A stretch of 64,000 bases of DNA from Paramacrobiotus metropolitanus (lineage: Eukaryota > Tardigrada > Eutardigrada > Parachela > Macrobiotidae): assembly GCF_019649055.1 (NCBI RefSeq), contig NW_026570285.1:496001-560000 (forward strand). The letters are read 5' to 3'. The position numbers and the translations under genes were made by a program. The notes under the pieces were generated by a model. It did not search any database. It worked only from the letters and a program-made list of their open reading frames with translations, and was not told the origin of the DNA. This document shows positions 44,261 through 57,015 of the stretch, piece by piece. Each line of letters starts with the position of its first letter. Positions within the stretch are counted from its first letter, which is position 1.

Positions 44261-44752
44261 TCAGCAATGCGGAAGATTTCTCAGTGTACAGGTACATGTC
44301 AAAAATACGCCGACGCAGCAGTCGGTTATACTTGAGTCATCTGATATAGCATATTGAGCCCGCTGCCTCCGATTTGTGCGAAAATAAAAAGCCTCTTGCC
44401 CTCCTAAGCGTTTCATCCGTGGGCTGACCAAGGCGTCAGGATGACGCCAACAACCATTTTCCGGTAAAGCCGGCCGATAACCAAACCGTCTCACCAAAAA
44501 CAGTTTTACCGCTCTGTTCCGCTCGAACCGTGCTGCCAGCTTCGCAGTTAACTCGAACATGGAAGTGGGTCCTGTCACTGGCGACGAATCTGAGGGACCG
44601 CGCTCCCGAAGCTTCGAAACTGAACCCCCAAACCACCGTACATTGGCAGTTTCCTTGTCACCGCTAGTATCCGTTTCCCGGGCTTTGTCGTATTGCTTCC
44701 CGGAACGCTTCCGTGGAAGCACTTTATGGTTGACCTTTTGGTGCTTTGACAT
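44261..44752 (-). CDS. Unrecognised coding-like frame, basic N-terminus
   Basis: From the methionine at 44752 (MSKHQKVNHKVLPRKRSGKQ) the frame stays open for about 163 residues with normal amino-acid balance (FELTAKLAARFERNRAVKLF, then VRRFGYRPALPENG). The matching stretch of unit B (51340-51560) is shortened and broken, so only this copy is open. The last 25 residues look less protein-like. No family recognised. Confidence 0.3.
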   Translation of the reverse strand: MSKHQKVNHKVLPRKRSGKQYDKARETDTSGDKETANVRWFGGSVSKLRERGPSDSSPVTGPTSMFELTAKLAARFERNRAVKLFLVRRFGYRPALPENGCWRHPDALVSPRMKRLGGQEAFYFRTNRRQRAQYAISDDSSITDCCVGVFLTCTCTLRNLPHC

Positions 44753-45310
44753 TTCTGAGAAAACAAAGTTTGATAGAATTTCCAAATACCAGAACTTGTT
44801 TAGATTGATTGTTTCGACTTTTATTAACAGTGCGGTAACCACTGAGGTTCAGAGAGCGATTCACGAACAACAGCACGCAGCGGCATTACAATTCGAAAGG
44901 CGCAATGTACGAGTATTTTGCGCTATTCAGTTTACGCAAGTACAGATAGTCGGTCGATTCATTAACCGTTGAATCATGGGCCTATCACGGACTCCATAAC
45001 TTTTATACGTACTTATTTCATCCGCTGCGGTCCTTTTATACGTACTTATTTTATACGCATTGCAGTTGAGTTGTGGTTATTTTAAATGTTCTTCTTGTTT
45101 GTCTGTTTATCCCGTCCTTAAGTGCTTCCTAACCGTTTGTTTCTTTCGACCACTGCTCCGTGGTTGCGTTCGTGTTTGCGGCATGGTGAGTCGCGCGGCA
45201 GCTGACAAATCGTCGTCTCTGAATTGGAAGCAGAGAAAATAAGTAAATGAGTGCTCCCGTTTGGCGGGTGCTAGAACTGACAGCAGCAACGCACCACCTT
45301 CTGCGCGTCC

Positions 45311-45628
45311 TTACTTACCAGCGAATAGTCTAGATGCGTTGCGAAGTTGGAGTTTCTGCCTCCTCCTCCGCCCTCCTGAGTTCTTCTTGCTCCCGCACGT
45401 CTGGCATATATTGCCATACTGCAGAAAATCCACCAGTGTGTTAAGATCCTGCCAACTGCGGACAAACCAGTCTTCATCCGGGAAATACGGGCTCCCAAGT
45501 GGATACAGCAGTCCCTCTGTGGTTTCCCGCACATACATCTCTCGTTCGATCGCCACGATGGGTACATTCGTCAGACGCCGACACAAAATCGCCCTCATTA
45601 TTCCGATTTTTTCCTTCGCGTAGTTCAC
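45311..45628 (-). CDS. Exon of unrecognised gene with a CxxC motif, unit A copy
   Basis: The frame has TEGLLYPLGSPYF, VRSWQDLNTLVDFL and ICQTCGSKK, then a basic RRRRQK stretch and a GTAAGTAAGG donor near 45315. The unit B copy at 52270-52587 keeps the same frame open over its whole length despite many substitutions, which argues that it was under selection before or after duplication. The upstream exon (about 45735-45960) is broken. Family unknown. Confidence 0.4.
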   Translation of the reverse strand: MNYAKEKIGIMRAILCRRLTNVPIVAIEREMYVRETTEGLLYPLGSPYFPDEDWFVRSWQDLNTLVDFLQYGNICQTCGSKKNSGGRRRRQKLQLRNASRLFAGK

Positions 45629-46422
45629 TGTTCACGTCACATCGTAATTACTTGACACTGTATCAAAGAATTGTCGTTATCTTCTCTGTTCCAAGATAGG
45701 AAATAGTATTCGTCCAGTTTTCCCTGAATATTCTTCATCCGGCAATCCCACCATATTCGTGGTCGCACAGCACACGTTTGAGAGAATCAGCCAGCCGTTT
45801 TGCAAAATCGTTGAAAGCTGTGGAAACTAGCATTCTTCGCAAAAATTGCAGTCTTCTGATTGATTCGGTCAACGAACACAACAAACTTTCGATCTTTCGC
45901 AACCAACCGGTCAACGGTGCCGAACGTCGTAGTGACCTTTTCTGCAGAACCTTCTGAAGCAAAATTTTATCTTGCATAGTCTGCCGGCTCGATACTGAGT
46001 GACTAGACTTCCGTCATTGTCCAGATCCTCGTTCACCGCATCGAAAGCCGGCTGAATCTGCACTGCGGAATTAGTCAGACGTTTTTTCTACTCTCACCTA
46101 CATGGTACTTTCTCGCTATAACACAGGTTGCTTATTCTTGCTCGACGAGTGGAAAGGAGTAGCACGTGTCTGGTAACTGCATACTCCAATACACGCAATG
46201 TAATGGGTTTTCGTATCCATTTTCCCGGTTCCATTTGTGACCCTTCCCACACAACTTATTCAACTGTTTAAATGTCCTAATTTTTTTAAGCATTAGGAAT
46301 TTTTTTTTGTAGTTACTGTACTATTTTGTAGGCTAATAGAAGCTAACGCTGTGTTACAACAAAATGTGAGCATCTGTAATTTTCTTGTGCTAGAGCCTGT
46401 AAAACAGTTAGACTGCCAAGTT

Positions 46423-46490
46423 CTTCCGTATTGGGCAGCGTCGCGTTGAACGGTATCGTTCAACGGTCGTCTGCTTGGAACGGAGTGACT
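46423..46490. repeat. Hairpin motif copy, unit A
   Basis: TTCCGTATTGGGCAGCGTCG then GTTGAACG-GTAT-CGTTCAAC, an 8-bp perfect stem. Unit B has the same at 53981. Confidence 0.7.
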
Positions 46491-47279
46491 GCGTTCACAT
46501 CCCGTCGACTGTCTCAGAAGCATCGCTTTGCTTAAGACAGCTATAAAAATAAAATGCCGAAGAAAGTATCGTGTATTTGGCACCAAAATTCAGTCGTAAA
46601 GGTTAAAAAAACATTGCTTAAAAGCGTTGGACAAATTAAGATACTTAAATATGGCGGCGCAATGTTACAGTATCGTGACAAGAAGAAAAAGTTCGCGAAT
46701 ATTGCATCAAGAAGTGTAGTCATGAAACTTCGTATCCGCGCGCTGCAAATGTTGCGAGACGCAATAATAATTGCTTAAAGAATGCTTAGTAATCTGCACA
46801 AAAATCGTCGGTCTCAGAAGAAAATTTTCAAATTACAAATACGTTTACGAAGTTCTATAGCAAGTAGCCGTTTTTAAGATATGTAACTATATACTGCAGA
46901 ATAACGACAATATATTTTGCAACAGTCGCGAATTGTCTTGTCAACGCAAAAAATCCCCAAACGGACCTCGGGCATTTTGTGTGCGAAACGGGGAGATGGT
47001 GTGTGCGTCGAAAGATTTATTAAATGCAGCGGATATTGACTTTGAGGATGATATTATGTCAATCTGCATTCCGGCTCCTGCAAAAGGCTGCTCCACAGGC
47101 CGCAGTACAAACCCGACGATTTATTTCTTGCGTAAAGCATAAAGGTACGGCGAGAAATACGTACAGATTCACGGGCTATGGTGAGCTGTGTCTTTACGTG
47201 TTTTGCGCATTTGGCATGGCTGATGTACGTTAAATATTTAGATATCCAATCTGTTCATTTCCTTCCATAACTGCGTTCT
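46491..47279. other. Unit A spacer with a coding-like AT/GC block
   Basis: A segment at 46985-47130 has diverged relatives at about 55985-56125 and 60650-60775 (shared GTCGAAAGATT and GAGGATGA words, ending in CTCCACAG). Coding strand unclear. Confidence 0.35.
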
Positions 47280-47800
47280 CTTTGCCTAATTACATAGAAA
47301 ATAACACTTCTTTGCAAGGCCAATCTGCTGCCGAACAACGTAGGGAATACAATGGGAAGTGCAAATAGACTCAGTACTGGATGCGTTTTTCGTTTAAATC
47401 GTTAGCGTCCACTCGGTAGATGTTTCCGGATTCGGTACAATAAGTCTAAGTACTTTTAGATAAGCTTAATAAAAGAGTTAGCCTTTAATTGTTGCCGAAT
47501 AACTACTAATGGCATCGGCTACGTGATATGCCATTTTCATGCTATTTTCGGACATTGACATGTTATATATTTTCACTGGTCGGGCTTATCTTGCCAGCGA
47601 CCAGAGGGGCATGGTGGGGCAGGAAATTTTGAGTCAAATTCCGAATCTCTGCGGGAAAAGTGGCGGAGAACATCAAGGTTTGCCGGTAGGGTAGCACGGG
47701 CATATTCTCGAGTACCAGAGTACGGACCATAAAAAAATGCACCATGCACGGCAATCGACCGAGTGCGGCTCCGATCCAGGAAAGCTTTTTTCACTCACAA
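47280..47800 (-). pseudogene. DEAD-box RNA helicase fragment, unit A
   Basis: The minus strand reads YRQTLMFSATFPAEIRNL (motif III SAT block of Vasa/DDX3-type helicases) and then GKISPTSENI. A further exon-like piece lies at 47300-47470. The ATPase core motifs I and II are absent here. It is a fragment of a helicase gene carried by the duplication. Confidence 0.6.
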
Positions 47801-50429
47801 AATTTCGCTTCGGTGGAGATCGAGGTGCCTCCACTGGAGGTAATTTTGCATCCCACCGGCCAGACGGGAGTCAGGACTACCGCCAGTGGATACTGCGCAC
47901 CCGCGCGCTGCTGCTGTACAGATTATCATGCTATAAGGGTTATACTTCAAGTGCAAAGGACCTAAGTACTCAGTACGTTTACGTACGTACGTGTTTTTAA
48001 GTGTGGGGGCAAAATGTTCTGTCCTGGACCGTGTTAGCGGCTCCTGCTGCCGAAAAATTGCTACGTGGCGTGTGATCACGTATGTATACCGTAGCACTCA
48101 CTGCCCACTGGTGCAAACAAGAGTTTTAAGCAACTGTTGTTAGCTATCTTCACGTAGTAATCTGTGTCTGAAGACGTCCTTTTCGAGTGCCTATTTCTCA
48201 GCGCTATGCTGAAGTTATGATAGAACAAATTAGCATCTATCGTGAGCGATTCCACAGTCTCTCCGTTGCAGCGTAGAACGTTGGAGAAACGTGCATTTAT
48301 CAAAAATAATTATAATATTTTCTGTATGATGGTACATGAATATTAAGGTAAGCTGAAAAAGATAATTTCGTCGGCCATGGTATGGCCACAAGCAGTTTAA
48401 CAGAAAATGGCCAAAAACATTTCAAAAGTATCGTATGTATTACCATGCAATATATACAGAGATCCATACAATTGCGGCTGCTTATTCAGCTGAAAACAGA
48501 CTTTCGAGTATTCTGTTACCTATTCACTTGATTTCACTTATTGAATAAATGAACTTTTTTTGGGAGCCGGTGACATGGTCGAAACAGACAAAGAATGGCA
48601 TAAGCTTGTACCGCCCCTCAGCCAAAACCTAAATTTACTTTCGCTATCTGCACATGCTCCCGGACAATTGGATGCAGTTGCATCCGATCGTCCGGGAACA
48701 TATGGTGATACTTTTGCAAAAGTGCAACCTGAAAATTCTGAACATGAACGCAAGTAACGTAAAGAAAGCACTGTACAAGTATAGAATACGTACTTCTAAA
48801 CAATTATTATAGCAAATTTGTATCGATAGCGCATTCATGTACAGTACTGTACAAATTCCCGTGCTAAACTGCCAACCCAGCCGGAAATGGGCCACCTGTT
48901 CTCATTGCGAATAAATTAAGTTACGGCAATAAGAAGTCTTAGTTTAAATCAAGAGATTACCGCGGCATATTCTGTAAACATTCACAGATTATTTATACAA
49001 GGGAGTGCATACAAGCCATGCATACTACAGTCATGTGTACAGATACAAGTACAGAGTACGCATTCAGTTTGATTATTCCAACAATTTCCATTGGCTAACC
49101 AGCGTTACTGGAACATTGTGCAGGCGCAACTTTTAACAACATCAACATACAGGCTGTAGAGATAAAAAACGCAACGCGCCTAATAGATTTTTACTCCTTT
49201 TCCGTCCAACATTAAAGCATTAAAGAACTTCTACTGCATTACTTTTCGTTTTGGGCGAGCATTCCGCAAGACAGCATACTGTATCCTATTCCGGTTACGA
49301 TCTACCCGTAGTTCGAAGAACTGCTGAAGGGCGAATGAGCCCTTCTAGTAATTTCTTATCCAATCGATTAAGAAGCATGAAGGACATAAAAACTACCTCA
49401 GTAAGAAAACGTGGAAATTTCCTCAATAATAATGACAAAAAAATAATAGAAATATACGTATGCTATTAAATTGGGTATCAAGGAATTTTTTGTCGAAGTT
49501 CACATTAGTACCAAAGAATAACGATACAATGAATTCAACTGTTTTTTTTGGGACGTTTACTGCAGTAGCGGATACTTTTAATTCCACGGCATAGCATGGA
49601 CGATATTCACGCTATATGGTCTGGCAAGGCGATTGCAGGTGCGACAGATGACACAAATTGCACTGTACACAATCGTCATGGCAATTTGATTTACTCGAAT
49701 CCACCTGTCTTCAGAAATTCCATAGGTGTTGGCAACAGGTAATTTATGCGCATTAATTCATCAAGCACAAATTCGTAGTTAAATTTATAATCAAAAACAT
49801 TTGTGATTTCCGGTCAGTAAGCAACAGGTTATGATGGGCTGCGCCAGTAGTTGATAGATAATGCACTTACCAATGTTTATGCGCGTCATGATAATTCCAT
49901 GTACGAGTATCAGTTGCTAAATGCTAATCAACGCCTACTGCGCTAAATGTGCCTAGTTGAAAAACTATTCGTAAAGTAAAAATGAATAGGTTAATTTTCT
50001 ATGGTTTGGTCAGCGTTCCTTGGTTTGTCTGTTCAGCTGCACTACGGCTGTATTGAATTAAAATCCTGTCTGTTGTCAAGGTAAGAGGAAGAGCGCTGTT
50101 GTGCCGCTGAAGCCGCTCTGTTTGTGGGAGACTGGGAAGCAATAATGCCAATTCCTAATCACAAATTTTTGTGCTGCAACATGGGTCATTAAGACCGGAC
50201 TGCTTATAATTAATGAAGTGGACTGTGCCTACAGCGGAGAAGTAGGATCGCAATTAGCAGCCGGGCTGCGCGGTAACGGCTTCGAGTAAAAGACCTGTGA
50301 TGTGCGCCGTACCGATCATGCCAAAGGGAATACGACAGGGAGAGCAGACGCTAATGCGCTCCCTACTCTTGCATGGTGAGAAGTCTCTTAGTCGCACTCG
50401 CCACTCAGTTGGACGCTTTGCTGTGCTAT
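47801..50429. other. Rest of unit A, no supported gene
   Basis: Landmarks shared with unit B at 48828-48920 and 50035-50120. Open frames here lack recognisable features. Confidence 0.35.
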
Positions 50430-52269
50430 GCAAACAGTACTTGCAATGAGCAATCATAATCAGTGGGTACAGTACTGTATTCAGCAGAGGTTGCCACTTG
50501 CCATACAATCTGAATACTATTCAGCCTGTATGGCAAACTCAAATCGATTCGATTCCGATTCGACAGCAATAATAGCAGCAGTAACTCACTCGTTGATTAG
50601 CAACCTGAATTTCCGCGGTCGACAACACTGCTAGCGTTCCCGGCAGACGACAATACATGTTGATATTAATGTACCGTAGGACACAGAATTATTTTAAGGA
50701 TAGCCCAATGCCACCGAGAGCGACTTCGGTACATATAAAGCACAAACTATTCGCAGTTCGGTAAATAGCGAGACTGACGCTATTCAGCATACCTCAGTAT
50801 ACTTACGCTGCCGAGAAACGCCACCACCAATTCTTAGCTGGCATTCTGTTAAACCTAACGCATGTTTGCTGTTACGGGTTCGTCAATTTCACGGCCTTTA
50901 AAATTTTTACAACGACTGTAGATTCTTCTGATTGACCTGAAACACGTTTTATGAAGCACGACGGCGGAACTGCTCCATTTAGGTAAGGTCTGGTAAGGAT
51001 TACTCACAATCATGTAAAAGTACGCCGACGCAGCAGTCGGTTATACTTAGGGCAGTTCCTAATGTTTTCATCGGTGTTACACCTTTCGCATCTTGGAGCG
51101 CCAAGTATGGGAACTTCAGCTGGCTGACAGCAGGCAGGTTCTCGTAAGGGAGTCCTCCAGTTCACTTAGCGGGTACGCAATGAGGAAAATTAATGCTGCA
51201 GCTGGTACACGAGATACCGCTTCACGATGTATCATTCGTGCCGCAATTCACCACGGCAAACGGGTCTGGGCAAATGTAAGGTTTGTATTGCGTCCTCTGG
51301 TATAGCCGACCCTACTGAGCACGCAGTCTCCGCTGTGTGCGAAATAGAAGGTCTCTTGTCCTCTTAAACGTTCCATCCGTGGACTGACCAAGGCGTCAAC
51401 ATGACGCTAACCAGCCTTTTCCGGTCAAGCCGGCCGATCTGCGCTAAAACCGTAGCTTCGAAACTGAATCCTCATACCACCACCGTACTTTGGAAGTTGC
51501 CTTGTCACCAGACTCACCACTAGCATCCGTTTCCCGGGCTTTGTCGTACTGCTTGATGCTTTGACATTTCTGAACAAATTATAATAAAATTTCAAAATAC
51601 CAGCACTTTTTTAGGTTGATTGTTTTGACTTCCATTCACAGTGTGATAATAACTAAGGTTCCGGGAGCGATTCACGAACAACAGCACGCAATAGCTTTAA
51701 AATTCGAGAGGCGCATTGTATTTGTTGCTATGGTTGAAACTTGAAAACTTGGGATTTTTCTTTGTTTTTTTCTCGTCTGAATGACTGAAACAACTCGTTC
51801 AGCCGATTTTCAGAATATATTTATTCGGCACCGTTCGCACTCAGGACAGCAGGCGTTTTTTTTAAGATATGATTCTTGGCAAAACGCCGCTGCAAATCTG
51901 TATATACGCCATAACTATTTGTTCCCAGTTCTTAGCTGACTTAACTATACTCCCAAAAAGTTTTGCTCCCCAAGAAATGACCTTGCATTAAAACTCCCAA
52001 TTTGAGAAAACGGAATTTTATTGTACGTTAGGTTTTGTTTATTTTAAATATTCTTTCTATTTATCCGTTCATCACGTCCTTAAATGTTTCCAAAACCGTT
52101 TGTTTCTTTCCACGGGTGCTCCGTGGTTGTGTTCGTGTTTGCGGCATGGTGAGTGGAGCGGCAGCTGACCACTCGTCGTCTCTGAATTCGAAGCAGAGAA
52201 AATAAGTGATTGCTCCCGTTTGGCGTGTGCTAGAGCTGGCAGCAGCAACGCGCCACCTTCTGCACGTCC

Positions 52270-52587
52270 TTACTTACCAGGGAATAATCTAGATGCATCG
52301 CGAAGTTTGAGCTTCTGCCTCCTCTTCCGCCCTGCTGAATTCCTCTTGCTCCCGCACTTCTGGCATATCTTGCCATACTCCAGAAAATCCGCCAGGGTGT
52401 TAATGTCCTGCCAACTGCGGACAGACCATCCTTTACCCAGGAAATACGGGCTCCCAAGTGGATACAGTAGTCCCTCGGTAATTTTCCGCACATACATCTC
52501 CGGTTCGATCGCCACGCTAGGTACATCCATCAGACGCCGACACCAAATCGCCCTCATCATTCCGATTTTTCCCTCCGCGTAGCTCAC
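52270..52587 (-). CDS. Exon of unrecognised gene with a CxxC motif, unit B copy
   Basis: Counterpart of 45311-45628: TEGLLYPLGSPYF, VRSWQDINTLADFL, ICQKCGSKR and a basic tail, with a GTAAGTAAGG donor near 52274. Substitutions leave the frame open. The upstream exon (about 52607-52870) reads differently and is broken. Confidence 0.4.
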   Translation of the reverse strand: MSYAEGKIGMMRAIWCRRLMDVPSVAIEPEMYVRKITEGLLYPLGSPYFLGKGWSVRSWQDINTLADFLEYGKICQKCGSKRNSAGRKRRQKLKLRDASRLFPGK

Positions 52588-53980
52588 TGTTCACGTTACA
52601 TCGTAACTACGTTACACTGGTCCAACTTCCAAGGTATCGTCGTGATCTTCTCTGTTCCATGATAAATGGTAGTATTTTTCCAGTTTTTCCTAAATATTCT
52701 TCATCCGGCAGTCCCATCGTATTCCTGGTCACACAGCACACGTTGGAGAGAATCGGCCAGCCGGTTTGCGAAAACGCTGAAAGCCGTGGAAAACCGGCAT
52801 TCTTCGCAAAAATTGTAGTTTTCTGCTTGATTCCAGTAACGAACGCAAAGTCAGTGGCGCCGACTGTCACGGTGACCTTCCTTGGCGAACCTTTTGGAAG
52901 CAGTCTTATCTTTTATAGTCTGCCGGCACGATACTAAGTAACTAGACTTCCGTCATTGTTCAGATCCACGTACACCGCATAAAAAGCGGGCTGGAATCTG
53001 GATTGCGGAATTAGCCAAACGTTTTTTCTACTGGCATCGCCATGGTCATCTCTCGCTGTAACAAAAGCTGCTTAATCTCGCTGGACGGGGGGCAAAAAGT
53101 AGCACGTTTCTTGTTATTGTATACTCCCATACACGCAACTTAACGAATGCAACCGAAGCAGATTCTTCTGCGTTAGCTACATGACCTAGGAAGCCATTCG
53201 TCCTGCGATGCAGGAAACGGTGGCAAAGTCAATGTGAATAGTTACTGGGAGTGCTGCTTACTTCCGGCCGCACGTGCAGCTTCACCATCCGCTTAACACG
53301 CGCGCCGTTATCCACTTCCGCCATAGGCCACCGACGCAAATAATTATTAAGAAATGTGCTTCTTAAAATGTTACGACGCTTCCTCTCCTCGTGCAACTTC
53401 CTTCGCAGTTGCGTTAAGGATACCATGCTTTGTCACCGCGATTGTGCCCTGCGTCATATCCCCACTGCCACAGCTGGTTCCCGTGTAGTGGAACGCGTCC
53501 ACGGTTAAAGGTCACTCTCGTTGCCGTGTCGTTGAACAAGTTGAGAGAATACATACCGAAATTTAATCAGCAAACTATAAGGTGTGTAAAACCAGGTACT
53601 AATCCATGTGATCTGCAGAAAGTACCAAAAACCAAAAATTAGACTGTCGTAGTATTCTTTATCAAGCATGAAGTGAATAGGTATGCCGGTTACTTTATGG
53701 TACGCGACTCAAATTAATATCACTGGCTACAGTAAATACTCAGCGGTTTTCGTATCTATTTCCCCGGATCCATGTGTGACCCTTCAAACACAACTTTTGC
53801 AACTGTGTACAGGTCCTAAATATTTTAAGCGTAAACGATTTTTTTTCTTGACATAGTTACTGTATTATTATTTTGTAGGCTAACAGAAGTTAACGCTGGA
53901 TGTTGAGTGTCTTACGACAAAATGTGAGCATCTGTAATTTCCCTGTGCTACAACTTGTAAAACAGCTGCACTGCAAAGTT

Positions 53981-54047
53981 CTTCCGTATTTGGCAGCGTC
54001 GCGTTGAACGGTATCGTTCAACGGTCGTCTGCTTGGCACGGAGTGAC
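53981..54047. repeat. Hairpin motif copy, unit B
   Basis: TTCCGTATTTGGCAGCGTCG followed by GTTGAACG-GTAT-CGTTCAAC. Confidence 0.7.
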
Positions 54048-54179
54048 GGCGTTGAAATCCAGTCGACGGTGTGAGAAGCATCGCGATAGCTGTAAAATCC
54101 CGCAGAAAGAAATCTGTATTTGGCACAAAAATCCAGCCGTAAATGTACAACAGACAGTGTTTAAAGAGTAGGACAAATT

Positions 54180-55580
54180 AAGGGCACACCGACAACTCGC
54201 TGACCGACATCTTGCTGACCGACAACTTGCTGACGACTATTTGCTGGACGACAAAATCTTGACCAGACAACTTGTTGAAACAACAAATCGCTGAACGACA
54301 TTTTGCTGAACGACAGTTCGCTGACACCGACGATTTTCTGACGACATATTGTTGACCGACAGAATGTTTACCCGACAACTTGCTTACTTACCAAGTTGTT
54401 GACCGACATTTTACTGACCGATGTTCTGTGGAAATACCGACAACTCGCTGACCACAAATTTATTCTTTTATCCATAAAATCCTTGTGAAAAATACATAAA
54501 CGTCTTAGGACGTCTCGTTCGTCCGGACGGTTTCGTCAGTTACAGGCTTCCTCGCTTCTGATAAATCCAGTAGTCCACTTCTCCTTTCTTCTGCTCAAGC
54601 GTGTTCGAGTGAATTTCATCCAAAATCAGCAAATCGTACCCGCGTTGCGTTTTCCAATAGGAAAGCGCCATATTAAAACTGCCTTAAGTGTATCATTAAG
54701 TGTACCATGTTGACCTTACTTTAAATCAATTAATTACTGCGACAGCAGTTCTAAGTTTAAATAGTGTAGACGATCTCGCGTAAAAAGTTCAGTTGCCTTG
54801 CCGGAGTTTGCTAAAATGAATTTTCAATGGGCACAGCTAGGTACTGGTCACTTAGCGAATGCACAATACTATTACTTTCAGATAATTATTTGTTTTCAAG
54901 TTGGGCAAGCAGCAGGATGCTATTGTGCCGTACAATACGCGTATACGCACAATTTGTGCGTAAACGCAGTAAGAAAATCTGTTCTCTTGTTTTGCAGAAA
55001 CAACTTGGCACTAACGACACAAGTTTAGCATATGATTTGAAAATTAATGGGTGCACCGCAGACCGAATACCGCCAGTAAAATTACGAATATAATGTTAAT
55101 AACTATTAAGTAATAAATAATATTGACCGAGATATGAACAAAGTCGTTATTGGTATTTTAATATGGCGTAATAAATAATAAAAAGTTATATTTCAGTTAT
55201 AACCGTCAGTCCGTTACAATATCGCTTCCTCTTTATGAAATCAGCGAAAATTTCATTTTCACGTAAATATTGCTAATGTGCGTTGAACGGCTAACGAATA
55301 TTGCGGCTAACTAATGTGCGTTGAACTGGTCAGCAAATTGTCGGTTAGCAAGTTTTCGTCGTTTACAAGATGTCGGTCAGTGAGTTGTCGATTACCGACA
55401 TTTCGCTGACCGACAAGTGAGTTGTCGTTCAACAAATTTGTTTCAGCCAGATGTCGGTCAGCCAGTTTGTAGAAAAGCGAACTGTCGGTCAACGATTTGT
55501 CGGTCAGCAAGTTGTGGTAGTCTGCAACAAGTCGGTCAGCAAATTGTCGGTCAGCGAAATGAAGGTCATAGAGTTGTCGT
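54180..55580. mobile_element. Transposon-like insertion with inverted minisatellite ends
   Basis: The left end (54180-54450) repeats a CTGACCGACAACTTG unit, and the right end (55310-55580) repeats its reverse complement (GTCGGTCAGCAAATTG). Outermost sequences GGGCACACCGACAACTC and the reverse complement of GAGTTGTCGTGATACCC give imperfect terminal inverted repeats. The middle is AT-rich and encodes nothing recognisable. TTAA adjoins the left end but not the right, so the target duplication is unresolved. Confidence 0.65.
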
Positions 55581-56306
55581 GATACCCAAATGAAGATAGT
55601 ACTTAAATGTTACATATTACTTAAATGTTACCTAAATGTTATATTAAGATACTGCAGTGTTTCACTATCGTGACGAAAAAGAAACGTTAGCGAATATCGC
55701 GCCATCAAGTGCAATAGTAACGAAACTTCGTATCAGCGCGCTGAAGATGTTGCCAGACGCAATAGAAAGTGCTTAGAGAATATTTATATTTTTAATTGTG
55801 GAAATCTGTGGCATCAAACTAACCGTAAATTCAGCAAAATCGTAAGTAATCAGCGGAACAAAACGTGACAGCAAAGAACTCGTCGGTCTCAGAAGAAAAC
55901 TTGAATCACAACCAGTTTTCCGAGGTCCTACCGTAAGTAGCCAATTTGAGATATTTATTAAGAATAAAAATTATATTTTGCAACAGTCCCCAGTGGTCAT
56001 GTCAGCGTAAAGGATTCCGTCGAAAGATTCAGAGGGTATGCACATGCATCGAGGATGATATGCCAATCGGCATCCGGCTGCTACAAAAGACTGCTCCACA
56101 GTACAAACCCGATGATTTATTTCTTGCGTAAGGGAACAGCGGGAGCTATAGATTCGTGGGTTACATTGAGCTGTGTACCACGGCCCGTCGCGCCACACAG
56201 TGTATTTGGCATGGCTGGTGCATGCACGTTAAATATTCATATCGTGAAAGCATATTTACCGTATAATGGAAGAATTTATCAAGCGAATTTATTAATTTTA
56301 CAAAAT

Positions 56307-56335
56307 GGTTACGCGCGATCCTCGCGAGAGGATCG
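56307..56335. repeat. GC-rich perfect hairpin
   Basis: GCGCGATCCTC-GCGA-GAGGATCGCGC, an 11-bp stem with a tetraloop, in an AT-rich setting. Confidence 0.6.
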
Positions 56336-56420
56336 CGCTATAGACGTTTGACTACACTCGAGAGTTTCTCGCGCAAAGTCGAATATGTAACTATATTACA
56401 CCGGTACTGTGGACTAGCCG

Positions 56421-57015
56421 TCATAGTTTTTCATAGAGAACACTCAGAACACCACTGCTTTGCGAGGCCGGTCTGTTTCCGACAGACGTATGGAACACAA
56501 AGTTTGTTTGCACGTAATCGTTTACATTCAAGCAGAACTTTGTACTCGGTGCGTTTTTCGTTTGCATCGTTAGGGTCCGCTCTGTAGATGTTTTCCGGAT
56601 TCGGCACGATAAATCGATACTTTTCAATCAGCATAAGAAAAGAGTTAGCCTCTAACTGTAGCCAAATACCTAATGGTACCTGTACGAGATATGTTCACTG
56701 AAAGAGCCATTACCTTGCCGGTGTCCAAATGGACATGGTGGTGCATGACATTCGGGGCCAAGTTCTGCATGTCTTCGGGAAAGGTGGCGGAGACCATCAG
56801 AGTTTGACGGTAGGGTTGCACGGGCATACTCTCGAGTACCAGAGTACGAATCAGCGGTTCAACGCGACCGACATCGTTTAGCACCAGATACGGCACCGTA
56901 CTGCAATACCTTGTGCTCAACGAAGTCAGTGACACGATAACAGGAGCAAACATCGCGCTCAGACGGCCGGGTGTAGCTACCATCATGTGGCAGATCATCT
57001 CTAGCTTCGTACCCT
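56421..57015 (-). pseudogene. DEAD-box RNA helicase fragment, unit B
   Basis: From a TTTTAG acceptor near 57015 the frame reads MMVATPGRLSAMF (motif Ib), VPYLVLNDVGRVE in the place of motif II (the DEAD core is lost), YRQTLMVSATFPEDMQNLAP (motif III) and GKVMALSVNI. A downstream exon-like piece at 56431-56634 reads NPENIYRADPNDANEKRTEY. Loss of the DEAD residues and a broken frame mark a pseudogene of a Vasa/DDX3-type helicase. Confidence 0.7.

Larger units (their letters stand above)
41600..50430. repeat. Tandem segmental duplication, unit A
   Basis: Unit A and unit B (50430-59030) share matching landmarks in the same order: GTACTGTATTCAG (41655/50470), CCGCGGTCGACAACACTGCTAG (41762/50615), the GACGCAGCAGTCGGTTATAC block (44313/51027), a coding-like exon (45271-45628/52230-52587), the hairpin motif (46423/53981), DEAD-box fragments (47563/56645), GTAGCGCATTCATG (48828/57882) and ATCCTGTCTGTTGTCAAGGT (50063/58518). 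The copies are strongly diverged. Unit A alone has the gag-like segment at 42.3-43.1 kb; the 41.98-42.08 kb block is inverted in B. Confidence 0.8.
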
